Shown: positions 48,038 to 56,527 of the stretch, in pieces
How the letters are laid out: each line of letters opens with the position of its first letter
How positions within the stretch are numbered: position 1 is the first letter of the stretch
DNA from: Ferrimonas senticii DSM 18821
GTDB taxonomy: Bacteria > Pseudomonadota > Gammaproteobacteria > Enterobacterales > Shewanellaceae
NCBI RefSeq assembly: GCF_000422665.1
Contig: NZ_AUGM01000013.1
Coordinates: 62,001 to 126,000, forward strand
Direction of reading: 5' to 3'
Length of the DNA stretch: 64,000 nucleotides
The notes under the pieces: model-generated
The model's input: only the letters and a program-made list of their open reading frames with translations
Told to the model about the DNA's origin: nothing
Database searches by the model: none
Translations under genes and position numbers: made by a program

Positions 48038-48271
48038 GTGAAACCGCGAACGCAGCGGCAAGCCGAGGGCAGGATGCCCGAGAGGCCCGCGAAGGCAGGG
48101 ATGCCGCCTCGGGCCGGTGCTGCTGCGAAGTGCGGTGAGAACGAGGGGCTTTCGTCAACCTTGAAGGCGAAGGGGATTTCAAAGGGCACCGCCCTTGACC
48201 GCCGGAGGCTAAAACAAGAGAGGTTACTGGGAAAGCTGGATAGACCAGATGATTATGCAGAATGGTATTAG
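48038..48271 (+). other. Questionable 77-codon frame inside the repeat region
   Basis: It encodes a basic, Pro/Ala/Gly-rich sequence starting MKPRTQRQAEGRMPERPAKA and ending DRPDDYAEWY. It runs through the palindromes at 48,067-48,105 and stops at the right inverted repeat. There is no clear ribosome site and no known domain. I consider it more likely repeat sequence than a gene. Confidence 0.25.
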
Positions 48272-48352
48272 CGGTTGCTGGTCAGTGGCGCTTGGCTTCC
48301 GAGAACCTGTTCTCGGCTTCGATTGCTGGGCAGTTCTCCAGTCAACGACAGC

Positions 48353-48382
48353 AACAACAACGGCGCCCCGAGGGGCGCCGTT
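48353..48382 (-). terminator. Hairpin terminator after the CstA-family gene
   Basis: AACGGCGCCCC and GGGGCGCCGTT form a perfect 11-bp stem with a two-base loop, 70 bp after the transporter stop. On the minus strand it is followed by GTTGTTG, a weak T-rich tail. Confidence 0.65.
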
Positions 48383-48452
48383 ATTGCGGTTGTTAACGCT
48401 GCTGACGTCTGACAACCTTTAACCGAGAGATCGGTTTTGCCTAACTTGTGGC

Positions 48453-49907
48453 TTAGGCTTCCGCGTCAGCTGGCAGCTCTTGCTTGCCAATCACGCCAAC
48501 CACGAACCAGGCAGCCACTGCAGCAACTACGATACCGATAGCGGTGGAGATATCCATCGGCAGACCGAAGCCCTGAGAAGCGCTGTTCAGGATGAAGGTG
48601 GTAACCACTGCGGTCATGAACATTGCTGGTACGGTGGTGATCCAGTGCAGCTTGTTAGCACGAGCCAAATAAGCGGTTGCGGTCCACAGCATCATTACCG
48701 CGGTCAGCTGGTTAGCAAAACCGAAGTAGCGCCAGATGATACCGAAATCCACCTGAGTCAGGATGGCACCGATGATGAACAGTGGTGCCGCGATGATCAG
48801 ACGGTTCTTGATCGGCGCTTGGTTCATACCGAAGTATTCAGCCAGGATCAGACGGCTAGAACGGAACGCGGTGTCACCAGAGGTGATTGGCAGAATAACC
48901 ACACCCAGGAACGCCAGTACGCCACCCAGGGTACCCAGCAGACCGAAAGAAGCATCGTATACCACTTGGCCTGGGCCACCTGCTTTAACTGCTTCTGCCA
49001 GAGAATCAACGTTACCGAAGAAGGACAGTGCCAGGGCACACCAGATCAGCGCGATAACGCCTTCACCGATCATTGCACCGTAGAATACAAAGCGACCGTT
49101 GCTTTCGTTTTCCATGCAGCGTGCCATCAGTGGTGACTGAGTCGCGTGGAAACCAGAGATTGCACCACAAGCGATGGTGATGAACAGTGCTGGCCACAGT
49201 GGCAGATCGTTCGGGTTCATGTTGGTGAACATGTCAGATGGCTGGAAAGAACCCATCAGCTGATGTTCTGGAGACAGGATCAGCGCGCCGATCAGACCTA
49301 CAGACATGAATACCAGCAGGGCACCAAACAGTGGGTAGAAGCGACCGATGATCTTATCGACAGGAACGATGGTTGCGATCACGTAGTAAGCGAAGATCAC
49401 CACCACCATGATCAGACCATTCATAGCCAGATCGGTGTTGGAGTTGATCAGGTTGGTCAGCATGCCTGCCGGCGCAGATACGAATACCACACCAACCAGC
49501 AGCAGCAGCACGATAGCGAACAAGTTCATAAAGTGCTTAGCTGGCTCGCCCAAGTAACGGCCTACGATGGTTGGTACCGAAGCGCCGCCGTTACGTACGG
49601 ACAACATGCCAGAGAAGTAGTCGTGTACGGCACCGGCGAAGATACAGCCAACTACGATCCAGATCATTGCAGCAGGGCCGTACAGGGCACCCATGATTGG
49701 ACCGAAAATTGGGCCAACACCGGCGATGTTTAGCAGCTGTACTAGGTACACTCTGCCTTTGGACATTGGCACGTAGTCCACGCCGTCGGTGCGGGTATGC
49801 GCCGGGGTTTTACGCGCGTCGTTGATGCCAAATACTTTCTCAACGAAAGCGCCGTAGATGAAGTAGCCGCCAATCAGCAGTGCCACACAGCTAAAAAACC
49901 AAAGCAT
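48453..49907 (-). CDS. CstA-family transporter (BtsT-like, short form)
   Basis: 484 residues with about twelve to fourteen hydrophobic helices. The signature GPIFGPIMGALYGPAAMIWIVVGCIFAGAVHDYFSGMLSVRNGG is that of CstA/BtsT. E. coli CstA and BtsT have about 700 residues, but a short branch of about 490 is common in Vibrio and Shewanella relatives. The family imports pyruvate or peptides. The start is the ATG at 49,907, preceded by AAGGA at 9 bp; an ATG at 49,928 is possible. Upstream are four BtsR-like boxes, and btsR/btsS lie nearby, so pyruvate-dependent induction is inferred. Confidence 0.88.
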   Translation of the reverse strand: MLWFFSCVALLIGGYFIYGAFVEKVFGINDARKTPAHTRTDGVDYVPMSKGRVYLVQLLNIAGVGPIFGPIMGALYGPAAMIWIVVGCIFAGAVHDYFSGMLSVRNGGASVPTIVGRYLGEPAKHFMNLFAIVLLLLVGVVFVSAPAGMLTNLINSNTDLAMNGLIMVVVIFAYYVIATIVPVDKIIGRFYPLFGALLVFMSVGLIGALILSPEHQLMGSFQPSDMFTNMNPNDLPLWPALFITIACGAISGFHATQSPLMARCMENESNGRFVFYGAMIGEGVIALIWCALALSFFGNVDSLAEAVKAGGPGQVVYDASFGLLGTLGGVLAFLGVVILPITSGDTAFRSSRLILAEYFGMNQAPIKNRLIIAAPLFIIGAILTQVDFGIIWRYFGFANQLTAVMMLWTATAYLARANKLHWITTVPAMFMTAVVTTFILNSASQGFGLPMDISTAIGIVVAAVAAWFVVGVIGKQELPADAEA

Positions 49908-49979
49908 TGGGATAAATCCTTGCAACATTAATTGCCGCTAATGTTACTGACGGTTACACAATATGCTTGGGTAGGTGAC

Positions 49980-50066
49980 TAAGCGGTCGAAAATTGAGAG
50001 TAAGCGGCGAATAGCATCGCTGAGCGGTCGAAATAGGGGGATAAGCGGTAGCTAACCACCGCTTAT
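49980..50066 (-). promoter_or_regulatory. Four-box BtsR-type operator upstream of the CstA-family gene
   Basis: On the minus strand the boxes read ACCGCTTA, ACCGCTCA, GCCGCTTA and ACCGCTTA. Box starts are 20-21 bp apart (AGCGG on the plus strand at 49,982, 50,003, 50,023 and 50,044). E. coli BtsR (YehT), a LytTR regulator, binds ACC[G/A]CT[C/T]A repeats separated by 13 bp before btsT. A fifth, inverted ACCGCTTA at 50,058 pairs with the first box to form a hairpin. The array lies 75-140 bp before the start codon. Confidence 0.82.
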
Positions 50067-50123
50067 AAGGTGATAACCAACTAGATCTGCCTCACAATTA
50101 TGTAAATTGCTGGCTGCGGCTGG

Positions 50124-50414
50124 TTACGCTTTCAGGGTGGCAACTCGGCCTTTCAACTTGCCGCCGGCGGAGAAAGTGACCACTCGGCGTGCGGCGATTT
50201 CATGTTCTTCGCCGGTTTTCGGATTACGCCCAGGTCGTGGGCTTTTCTCCCGCAAATGAAATACGCCAAAACCGGACAGTTTGACCTCTTCACCGCGCTC
50301 TAGGCTTTCACGGATCTCTTCGAAGAACACGTCCACTAGGCTGCGCGCATCGGCCACTTTCATATGGCGCTTATTGACCAACAGATCGGTCAAATCGGCT
50401 TTGGTTAATGACAT
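50124..50414 (-). CDS. ihfA: Integration host factor alpha-like protein (HU/IHF family)
   Basis: 96 residues. [37 protein letters not shown] matches IHF-alpha, including the DNA-intercalating Pro in the [10 protein letters not shown] arm. The C-terminus ([15 protein letters not shown]) is shorter and differs from E. coli IhfA. The start MSLTKADL at 50,414 has GAAGGTGG upstream; six further codons are open. IhfA normally sits after pheT. Here it lies between cstA and btsR, so this may be a second HU/IHF paralogue. Confidence 0.75.
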   Translation of the reverse strand: MSLTKADLTDLLVNKRHMKVADARSLVDVFFEEIRESLERGEEVKLSGFGVFHLREKSPRPGRNPKTGEEHEIAARRVVTFSAGGKLKGRVATLKA

Positions 50415-50503
50415 GTCACCACCTTCTTTCACTTGAACCAGATTTCGCTCTGTAAAAGTGTAGAAGCCAGTGAGATTGTTGAGGATTTTTTTGTTCTAGC
50501 GCA

Positions 50504-51214
50504 TCAAGCGAAGCCAAATTTTTGTTTCAGTGGCTTGAGGTAACGGCGACTGACCGGTACCGATGCGCCCGAATGGGTGACGACTTCGGCGTTGCCGCTC
50601 TCCTGCAATACGATCTCCGCCACCGCCTGGGGACGAACTAAGTACTGTCGATGGCAGCGGAGAAAATCACTTTGTTGCTCAAGCACTTTCAGTGTTAATT
50701 GGGTAAAAAAGGTGCCCTGAGCGGTGGCCACATGGACGCCTGTTAAGTCTGAAAAAATGTATTCGGTTTGAGCAACATCGATGATCTTCAGGCGTTTACC
50801 GGCATAGCAAGGAAGATGAGTCAGCGGTTCGACTGCCCGTAAGGTTTGCGGGGCACTGGCAGCGCGGATCTTCGCTAAGGTCTTCGCCAGTCGCTCGGCA
50901 GCCACCGGCTTGAGCAGATAGTCACTGGCGTTGTTGCTAAAGGCATCGATGGCGTATTGGTCATAGGCGGTGACAAATACCACAAACGGCATCTGTGCCG
51001 GATCCAGCATCGATACCAACTCCATACCGGTGATCTTTGGCATCTGGATATCGATGAAAACCAACTGTGGTTTGTATTGTTGGATCTGACTGAAGCCCTC
51101 AATGGCATTGCCGGCCTCGGCGACCACCTCGATGTCGTGGTGTTCACTCAGCAGCAGCGCCAGTTCCTGCCGTGCCAGCGGTTCGTCATCAATGATTAGG
51201 GTACGAATGGTCAT
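50504..51214 (-). CDS. btsR: LytTR response regulator BtsR
   Basis: 236 residues. The receiver domain (1 to about 120) has acidic pocket DDE at 9-11, phospho-acceptor Asp in FIDIQMPKITG and the conserved Lys in LLKPVAAERL. A LytTR DNA-binding domain fills the C-terminus (FLRCHRQYLVRP, then VPVSRRYLKPLKQKFG). It lies 3 bp after its cognate kinase. LytTR domains bind direct repeats one or two helix turns apart, like those found before the CstA-family gene. Confidence 0.9.
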   Translation of the reverse strand: MTIRTLIIDDEPLARQELALLLSEHHDIEVVAEAGNAIEGFSQIQQYKPQLVFIDIQMPKITGMELVSMLDPAQMPFVVFVTAYDQYAIDAFSNNASDYLLKPVAAERLAKTLAKIRAASAPQTLRAVEPLTHLPCYAGKRLKIIDVAQTEYIFSDLTGVHVATAQGTFFTQLTLKVLEQQSDFLRCHRQYLVRPQAVAEIVLQESGNAEVVTHSGASVPVSRRYLKPLKQKFGFA

Positions 51215-51217
51215 CGC

Positions 51218-52894
51218 TTAGCCCATCGGTAAGGTTACGTGAATTTCGGTCAACTGATTGGCAATGCAATGAACGCTGACGCCATATTGGTTGCCGAAAC
51301 TGGCTTTAATGCGCTTATCAACGATGCTCATCCCAAGGCCATCGCTGTGTTGCGGCTTTTCATAGGCACCGGCGTTATCGGCGACCGTTAGCATCAGCAG
51401 GTCATTTTCGGCGCGAGCGCGGATGGTAATTTCGCCCGGCTCCAGCATATTCGATGTCCCGTGCTTAACCGCGTTTTCTACCAGAGGTTGCAGTGTGAAT
51501 GTTGGGATCGGTTGCTGCAATAGTTCAGCCGGGATCTGCCAATGAACTTGCAACTGCTCACCAAAGCGGGCTTCCTCAATCACCAGATAGGAGCGCACGT
51601 GCTCGAGTTCTTCCGCTAAGGTGATCTGTTCTGCGCCGCGTTTGAGATTAGCTCGCAAGAACGCCGCAAGGTGCTGGGTCAACTCGCGGGCGCGGTTGGG
51701 ATCGAGGCGGATCACCGCATTGAGGGTGTTTAAGGCGTTAAACAAAAAGTGCGGGTTAATTTGTGCCTGCAGCAGCTTAAGCTCGCTTTTAATCAGCAGA
51801 TGTTTTTGGTTCTGAAAGCGGCCAGTCAGAATTTGATTCGACAGTACCCGCGCGATCCCCTCGCCAAGCGTTTGATTTAGGTGCAGGAAATAGCGCGATT
51901 TACGCTCATACAACTTAACTGTGCCGATCACTTCGCCATCGCCGCGCAGCGGCACAATCAAGCATGAGCCAAGCGGACAGGTTGCGCTAATGGAACATTG
52001 AAAATGGGTAGCGGCACCGTCGGCAAACACCACTTGGTTGTCGTTGATCGCTTGCATGGTCAGCTTAGAAGCAATTGGAGTACCGGCCAGATGGTGATCG
52101 GCACCGGCGCCGATAAATGCCAGTAATTTATCGCAATCGGTGATCGCCACCGCACTGACGCCGGTCTCTTCATAGATGATCCGCGCCACGGTTGCTGCGG
52201 TGGTCGGGTTAAAGCCGCGAGCCAGATGACCGACGGTGCGTTCGGCAATCTTCAACGCTTTGGCGGAATATTCTGACGACAGTTTTTCCGCCATGGTGCG
52301 TTGATCGCGGATCATGCTCATAAACAGTGCCGCCCCTAAAGAGTTCACTACCAGCATTGGGATGGCGATGGTTTGTACTAGCGCGAGCGCGTCATCAAAG
52401 GGGCTGGCAACCGTTAAAATGATCGCCATTTGTAGGATCTCGGCTGACAGGGCAATGGCAAAAACTCGAAACGGGTTAAACAGTTGTGCTAACTGATTAG
52501 CGCGTAGCAAGCGCAGATGCATCAAACCTGCGAATAGCCCTTCGCTGGTGGTCGAAATTGCGCAGGCCAGATCGGTAAAGCCGCCTAACGAGTAGCGATG
52601 TAAACCGCCGGTCAAACCAACCAAAAAACCGATAATCGGCCCGCCCAACAAGCCGGATAACACCGCCCCCATCGCTCGGGTGTTGGCGATGGCGTTATGG
52701 GTTTGTTCGCCAAAATAGGTGCCCATAATACACAGCAGCGAAAAGGTGACATACAGCACCAGTTTGTGTGGCAGGCCAACTGCCAGGTCGACCATCGGCC
52801 TGAGCACGGGGGTTTTCGTTAGCAGATAAGCCAATACCAGATAGAGGCTCATCTGCTGGGTTAGGTCGATGGTCAGGTTAAGGGTTTCAGTCAT
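51218..52894 (-). CDS. btsS: LytS-type sensor histidine kinase BtsS
   Basis: 558 residues. The N-terminal 5TM-LytS receptor region (about 1-200) has GTYFGEQTHNAIANTRAMGAVLSGLLGGPIIGFLVGLTGGLHRYSLGG. A GAF domain follows at about 230-360. The His_kinase dimerisation motif has the phospho-His in QINPHFLFNALNTLNAVIRL. The HATPase domain has ENAVKHG and DGLGMSIVDKR. E. coli BtsS binds pyruvate with high affinity through its membrane part. It is co-transcribed with btsR. No good ribosome site was seen before the ATG at 52,894. Confidence 0.9.
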   Translation of the reverse strand: MTETLNLTIDLTQQMSLYLVLAYLLTKTPVLRPMVDLAVGLPHKLVLYVTFSLLCIMGTYFGEQTHNAIANTRAMGAVLSGLLGGPIIGFLVGLTGGLHRYSLGGFTDLACAISTTSEGLFAGLMHLRLLRANQLAQLFNPFRVFAIALSAEILQMAIILTVASPFDDALALVQTIAIPMLVVNSLGAALFMSMIRDQRTMAEKLSSEYSAKALKIAERTVGHLARGFNPTTAATVARIIYEETGVSAVAITDCDKLLAFIGAGADHHLAGTPIASKLTMQAINDNQVVFADGAATHFQCSISATCPLGSCLIVPLRGDGEVIGTVKLYERKSRYFLHLNQTLGEGIARVLSNQILTGRFQNQKHLLIKSELKLLQAQINPHFLFNALNTLNAVIRLDPNRARELTQHLAAFLRANLKRGAEQITLAEELEHVRSYLVIEEARFGEQLQVHWQIPAELLQQPIPTFTLQPLVENAVKHGTSNMLEPGEITIRARAENDLLMLTVADNAGAYEKPQHSDGLGMSIVDKRIKASFGNQYGVSVHCIANQLTEIHVTLPMG

Positions 52895-53022
52895 CAAGTC
52901 GCTGCTGTTGATAAAAGAGGAATGTGCGCAAATTCACAAATATGGGGCACCTAGGCTGGTGCACAAAATAAAGGTGCTATTCTAATGCAACTTTAATTGT
53001 CATAACTACAACGGAGCGACCG

Positions 53023-53262
53023 ATGTCCAGCATTCACGCCCATGAATTTTTGAACCTTATCGGTGAACAACAGCAGTCGCTGGATCTGAACCAGCTAGCC
53101 CAATTGGCGGTTGATGCCTTCGGTGCCGAGGTGCGTTTTCACACCTGTCGTCTGCAAGATCAGAACATTGAACAGATGATCACCTTTTTTGTAAAGATGG
53201 AAAAGGTAAGCCCACAAGGTGAAGGATACGTACTGAACCGCGGCAACATCTGTAACCACTAA
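53023..53262 (+). CDS. yecH: YecH family putative metal-binding protein (DUF2492)
   Basis: 79 residues. MSSIHAHEFLNLI, RFHTCRLQD and the terminal ICNH keep the His/Cys residues of the YecH family, thought to bind a metal. A GGAG site precedes the ATG. It is a single-gene unit, divergent from btsS and followed by a terminator. The cellular role is unknown. Confidence 0.88.
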   Translation: MSSIHAHEFLNLIGEQQQSLDLNQLAQLAVDAFGAEVRFHTCRLQDQNIEQMITFFVKMEKVSPQGEGYVLNRGNICNH

Positions 53263-53287
53263 ATTTAGGTTACTGTCGATAGTTACC

Positions 53288-53323
53288 AAAAGCGGCCGCC
53301 ACTGATGTGGAGGCCGCTTTTTT
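53288..53323 (+). terminator. Terminator between yecH and psiE
   Basis: AAAAGCGGCC and GGCCGCTTTTTT, with an inner CCAC/GTGG pair, form a long stem. The A-run on the left makes it usable in both directions for the convergent genes. Confidence 0.9.
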
Positions 53324-53335
53324 GTGCCCCAATAT

Positions 53336-53722
53336 TTATTTGTCTGGGTAGGGCCATTTCACTTGGCCGTAGCGGATCACCTGCACGGTGAGTGCCAGAA
53401 TCAAAGCCGCAGCGGCAATGGTAACGATGCGCCAATCGTCCATCGCTTTCATATCCAAAATCAGATAACGCGCCAGTGCGACAATGGCGATGTAGACCGG
53501 CATCCGGATTGGCAACTTACCAATTTCGGCGTAGTTGGCCACCATCGCCAACACTTCCAAGTAGATAAACAACAGCAGCAGATCCGCCAAGGTGACGGTG
53601 CCGCGAGTGATCATGCTGTATACCTCTTCACCAATGGCAAACATGGTGGCGACAGCGATAATTGCAAGAATTACGAGTTCGGCTAACTTAATAATTTTTA
53701 AGCCGGTAGTAGGGTGTTGCAC
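53336..53722 (-). CDS. PsiE family membrane protein
   Basis: 128 residues with four hydrophobic helices (ELVILAIIAVATMFAIGEEVY, LLLLFIYLEVLAMVANY, MPVYIAIVALARYLIL, IVTIAAAALILALTVQVI). The RMPVYIAIVALARYLILD block is typical of the phosphate-starvation-inducible PsiE family. Function is unknown. It converges with yecH. Confidence 0.85.
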   Translation of the reverse strand: MQHPTTGLKIIKLAELVILAIIAVATMFAIGEEVYSMITRGTVTLADLLLLFIYLEVLAMVANYAEIGKLPIRMPVYIAIVALARYLILDMKAMDDWRIVTIAAAALILALTVQVIRYGQVKWPYPDK

Positions 53723-53965
53723 AGTGCTACTCCAAAGATGCGTTGGTCGGCAGTGTAATAATCTAGAAAGGCACGACTACCGCGCTGACAACGTGACGTG
53801 ATCAATGTCACATTAGTGATGAGCAAAGGGCACCGCCGCGTTTCGCGCTAGATAAAACTTCGTGCCAGCGCAGGGCTTTTGCCACATTGCCGAGGTTACG
53901 ACACGCGGCGACTTGGTTGCTGCTGGACTCATTGCCATAATGTTAGCCATCAAAAGGAGGGCAAC

Positions 53966-54133
53966 ATGATTCAAGGTAATCGGCATAAACGCTGGCTGCA
54001 TCCAGCCAACTTACCTTATCTGTGGGTCGGTCTGCTTTGTATCGTGTTGGCACCGGCGGTGGCCGCAGCGCTGCTGGCGTTGTGGCTGCTGCTGCGCGCA
54101 GGTCGTTGCTGGCAACAAAAAACGCGCCATTAA
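53966..54133 (+). CDS. Small membrane protein, 55 residues
   Basis: Not recognised. MIQGNRHKRWLHPANLPYLW leads into one or two hydrophobic helices (VGLLCIVLAPAVAAALLALWLLL), followed by a basic tail. A near-perfect AAAGGAGG lies 7 bp before the ATG, the best evidence that it is real. Its stop codon is part of the following terminator stem. The positive N-terminus suggests the N-in orientation. Confidence 0.6.
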   Translation: MIQGNRHKRWLHPANLPYLWVGLLCIVLAPAVAAALLALWLLLRAGRCWQQKTRH

Positions 54134-54145
54134 TCGGCGCGTTTC
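54119..54145 (+). terminator. Terminator overlapping the end of the small membrane protein gene
   Basis: AACGCGCC and GGCGCGTT enclose ATTAATC, with TT after. The stem contains the last codons and the TAA. Confidence 0.75.
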
Positions 54146-54179
54146 ATTGCAACTTAGCGGTTAGGTGTAAACCACAAGC

Positions 54180-54524
54180 TTACAACTGCAAGGTGCCATT
54201 ACGACGAGCAATCTCGGTGATCTCCACTTGAGTTTTGACCTCGTCGCTGCTGTAGCGCGCCAATCGTTTCGATACTCGCAGATCGTCGTTATACATTGCG
54301 GCAAAGTTGGCGATCGGTTCGCCATTACAACGTACTTTCTCACCAAGCACCCGATAGCTGATGCCACTGTGTTTGACGCCATGATGAAATCGCAGCAGCG
54401 AATCGTCAGCGGCGGCAACACAAAGTTTGGTTGTGGCTGCGTCATCGGTAGCAACAAATTGTGGTGCGGCGATGGCTGAGCTTGCGCCCAAAGTGAATAG
54501 TGTTGCAATGATCATGCGCTTCAT
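54180..54524 (-). CDS. Secreted DUF3718-like protein
   Basis: 114 residues with a signal peptide (MKRMIIATLFTLGASSAIAA). The mature part has two Cys, one in KLCVAAADDSLLRF and one in VRCNGEPIANFAAMYN, likely forming a disulfide in the periplasm. This pattern fits the DUF3718 family found in Shewanella and relatives, whose role is unknown. A GGAG site precedes the ATG. Confidence 0.7.
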   Translation of the reverse strand: MKRMIIATLFTLGASSAIAAPQFVATDDAATTKLCVAAADDSLLRFHHGVKHSGISYRVLGEKVRCNGEPIANFAAMYNDDLRVSKRLARYSSDEVKTQVEITEIARRNGTLQL

Positions 54525-54738
54525 CTGGATCTCCTTAATGCGATGCTAGGCAAATTCCGCTTAAGTGTGATCCAGCATCGAACCTTTGCTGGCGGTGGAT
54601 GTAACCAGTTGTAAGTGTTTTCTGGCATGCATTTTGGCAGCAGCAAAGAACGCCGAGATGTTCAATGGCTTGCGTTATTTGTGTAAAAATATTGCATAAC
54701 TTTTCTTACATCTGCGCTGGCGTTGGATGGCAGATAGC

Positions 54739-54765
54739 AAAAAGGCCAGCAATGCTGGCCTTTTT
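54739..54765 (-). terminator. Terminator after suhB
   Basis: AAAAAGGCCAGC and GCTGGCCTTTTT around AAT form a perfect, symmetric stem with T-runs on both strands. It lies 20 bp after the suhB stop. Confidence 0.93.
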
Positions 54766-54784
54766 CAGAGTCGACTGAGCGGGA

Positions 54785-55588
54785 TTAGCGTTTCAGTGCT
54801 TCGCTCAGGTGTGGACGCATCTTAGATACGATACCGGCAGTCACTCGTGGTGCACCAGCAACGATGTTGCCGGTGGTCATGTGGCCGTGGCCACCGTTGA
54901 AATCGGTAACGATACCACCGGCTTCACGAACGATCAGTTCACCAGCGGCGAAATCCCATGGCTTCAGGCCGATTTCAAAGAAACCGTCCAGACGATCACA
55001 AGCAACGTAAGCCAGATCCAGCGCGGCAGAACCAGCACGACGCATGTCAGCAACTTCAGTGAACAGTTCGCCGAAGATCGCCATGTAGCTGTCGGTGTGC
55101 TGACGGGCTTTGAATGGGAAACCGGTGCCCAGCAGAGTGCCGGTGATTTCACGCTTAGCGCCTACACGGATACGCTGGCTGTTCAGCTGAGCGCCTTGGC
55201 CGCGTACAGCAGAGAACAGTTCGTTACGCATTGGATCGTAGATAACCGCAACTTCCAGCTTGCCTTTTACTTGCAGAGCGATGGAAACCGCAAAGTGTGG
55301 GATGCGCTTAACGAAGTTAGAGGTGCCATCCAGAGGGTCGATGATCCACTGATAGTCGCTGTCTTTGCCAATGTCGGTGCCGCCCTCTTCACCGATTACG
55401 GTGTGATCTGGGTAAGCTTTGCGAATGGCATGGATGATCGCGCTTTCGGCGTCACGGTCAACGTTGGTAACAAAGTCGTTCAGACCTTTTTGTTCCGCTT
55501 CAACTTTGTCGAAGTCTTCATAGGCACGGGTGATTACGTTGCCTGCATTACGCGCAGCGCGAATGGCGATGTTCAGCATCGGATGCAT
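54785..55588 (-). CDS. suhB: Inositol-1-monophosphatase SuhB
   Basis: 267 residues. The metal and catalytic motifs are intact: GEEGG (about 66-70), WIIDPLDGTSNF (about 81-92) and KPWDFAAGELIVREAGG. The frame is open 45 codons further, but MHPMLNIAIRAARNAGN is the conserved start. Besides its phosphatase activity, SuhB joins the NusA/NusB/NusE antitermination complex on rRNA in E. coli. It is divergent from trmJ, the usual order near isc. Confidence 0.96.
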   Translation of the reverse strand: MHPMLNIAIRAARNAGNVITRAYEDFDKVEAEQKGLNDFVTNVDRDAESAIIHAIRKAYPDHTVIGEEGGTDIGKDSDYQWIIDPLDGTSNFVKRIPHFAVSIALQVKGKLEVAVIYDPMRNELFSAVRGQGAQLNSQRIRVGAKREITGTLLGTGFPFKARQHTDSYMAIFGELFTEVADMRRAGSAALDLAYVACDRLDGFFEIGLKPWDFAAGELIVREAGGIVTDFNGGHGHMTTGNIVAGAPRVTAGIVSKMRPHLSEALKR

Positions 55589-55792
55589 ATCGATACCCCA
55601 AGGATGTAAAAGAACGCGATTGGCCTGACAGTCGCCGTGGTGGCAAAGACTGTCTGCCGAAATAAGGCGCGCAAGTTTATCAGAACCGACAATCGAAGCA
55701 AGCGCTTCGACGCAATTCAACACGCTAAGCTTAGCCGCTGGTTGTGGTAGGATCCGCCGCCACTAACCTAATTCAACTGGAAGCCATTCTTA

Positions 55793-56527
55793 ATGTTAGA
55801 AAATGTCCGCATCGTCTTGGTCGGTACCTCGCTCCCGCGTAACATTGGTTCGGCCGCTCGGGCGATGAAAACCATGGGACTGTCACGGCTGTATTTAGCC
55901 GCACCGCGTGCCGAAATTGATGGTGAGTCGGTCGCCTTGGCGGCGGGCGCTTCCGATATTTTGCGTGATGTGGTGATCACCGATGATTTGGCGGCGGCCA
56001 TCGCCGATTGCGCCTTGGTGATTGGCACCAGCGCGCGCAGCCGCACTCACGATTGGCCACAGCTGGATGCCCGACAAGCGGGAATCAAACTGGCGGATGA
56101 GGGGCGTCAAGGGCCGGTGGCTTTGGTGTTTGGCCGTGAAAATCATGGCCTCAATAACGAAGAGTTGCAGCTGTGCCACTACCATGTGTCGATCCCAGCC
56201 AATCCGCAATACAGTTCGCTAAACCTGGCGCAAGCGGTGCAACTGATCAGCTACGAAACCCGGATGGCGTATTTAAGCCAAGCTACCACCGAGGCAGAGC
56301 ACGCCACCATCGAATACCCAACAGCGGCGCAGCAAGAGGGTTTTTATCAGCATTTAGAACGGGTGCTGTACCACACTGGCTTTTTAAAAGCCGACCAACC
56401 CAATCAAATTATGACCAAATTGCGCCGGCTATTTAGTCGGGCGCGGCCAGAATCGGCGGAACTGAATATTCTTCGCGGTGTGTTAAAGGCAATCGAGCGC
56501 AGCGATAACAGCAATCGCGACCACTAA
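55793..56527 (+). CDS. trmJ: tRNA (cytidine/uridine-2'-O-)-methyltransferase TrmJ
   Basis: 244 residues, a SPOUT methyltransferase that methylates position 32 in several tRNAs. The N-terminal VRIVLVGTSLPRNIGSAARAMKTMGLSRLYL and the knot motifs VALVFGRENHGLNNEEL and YSSLNLAQAVQLISYE are typical. It lies directly before iscR, as in E. coli, but a 269-bp gap and IscR sites separate the two. Confidence 0.96.
   Translation: MLENVRIVLVGTSLPRNIGSAARAMKTMGLSRLYLAAPRAEIDGESVALAAGASDILRDVVITDDLAAAIADCALVIGTSARSRTHDWPQLDARQAGIKLADEGRQGPVALVFGRENHGLNNEELQLCHYHVSIPANPQYSSLNLAQAVQLISYETRMAYLSQATTEAEHATIEYPTAAQQEGFYQHLERVLYHTGFLKADQPNQIMTKLRRLFSRARPESAELNILRGVLKAIERSDNSNRDH

Larger units (their letters stand above)
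47657..48316. repeat. Possible MITE-like or intergenic repeat element
   Basis: No conventional gene lies between 47,593 and 48,452. The stretch is bounded by two 18-bp hairpins of the same design: CCGAAAACAAGTTTTCGG at 47,657-47,674 and CCGAGAACCTGTTCTCGG at 48,299-48,316. Inside, ATACCAAT (47,680-47,687) is inverted as ATTGGTAT at 47,743-47,750 and nearly so as AATGGTAT near 48,261-48,268. Small hairpins GGGCA/TGCCC and GGCA/TGCC lie at 48,067-48,105. TTA flanks both outer copies. The picture suits a non-autonomous element or a degraded repeat; copy number in the genome is not known. Confidence 0.5.
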
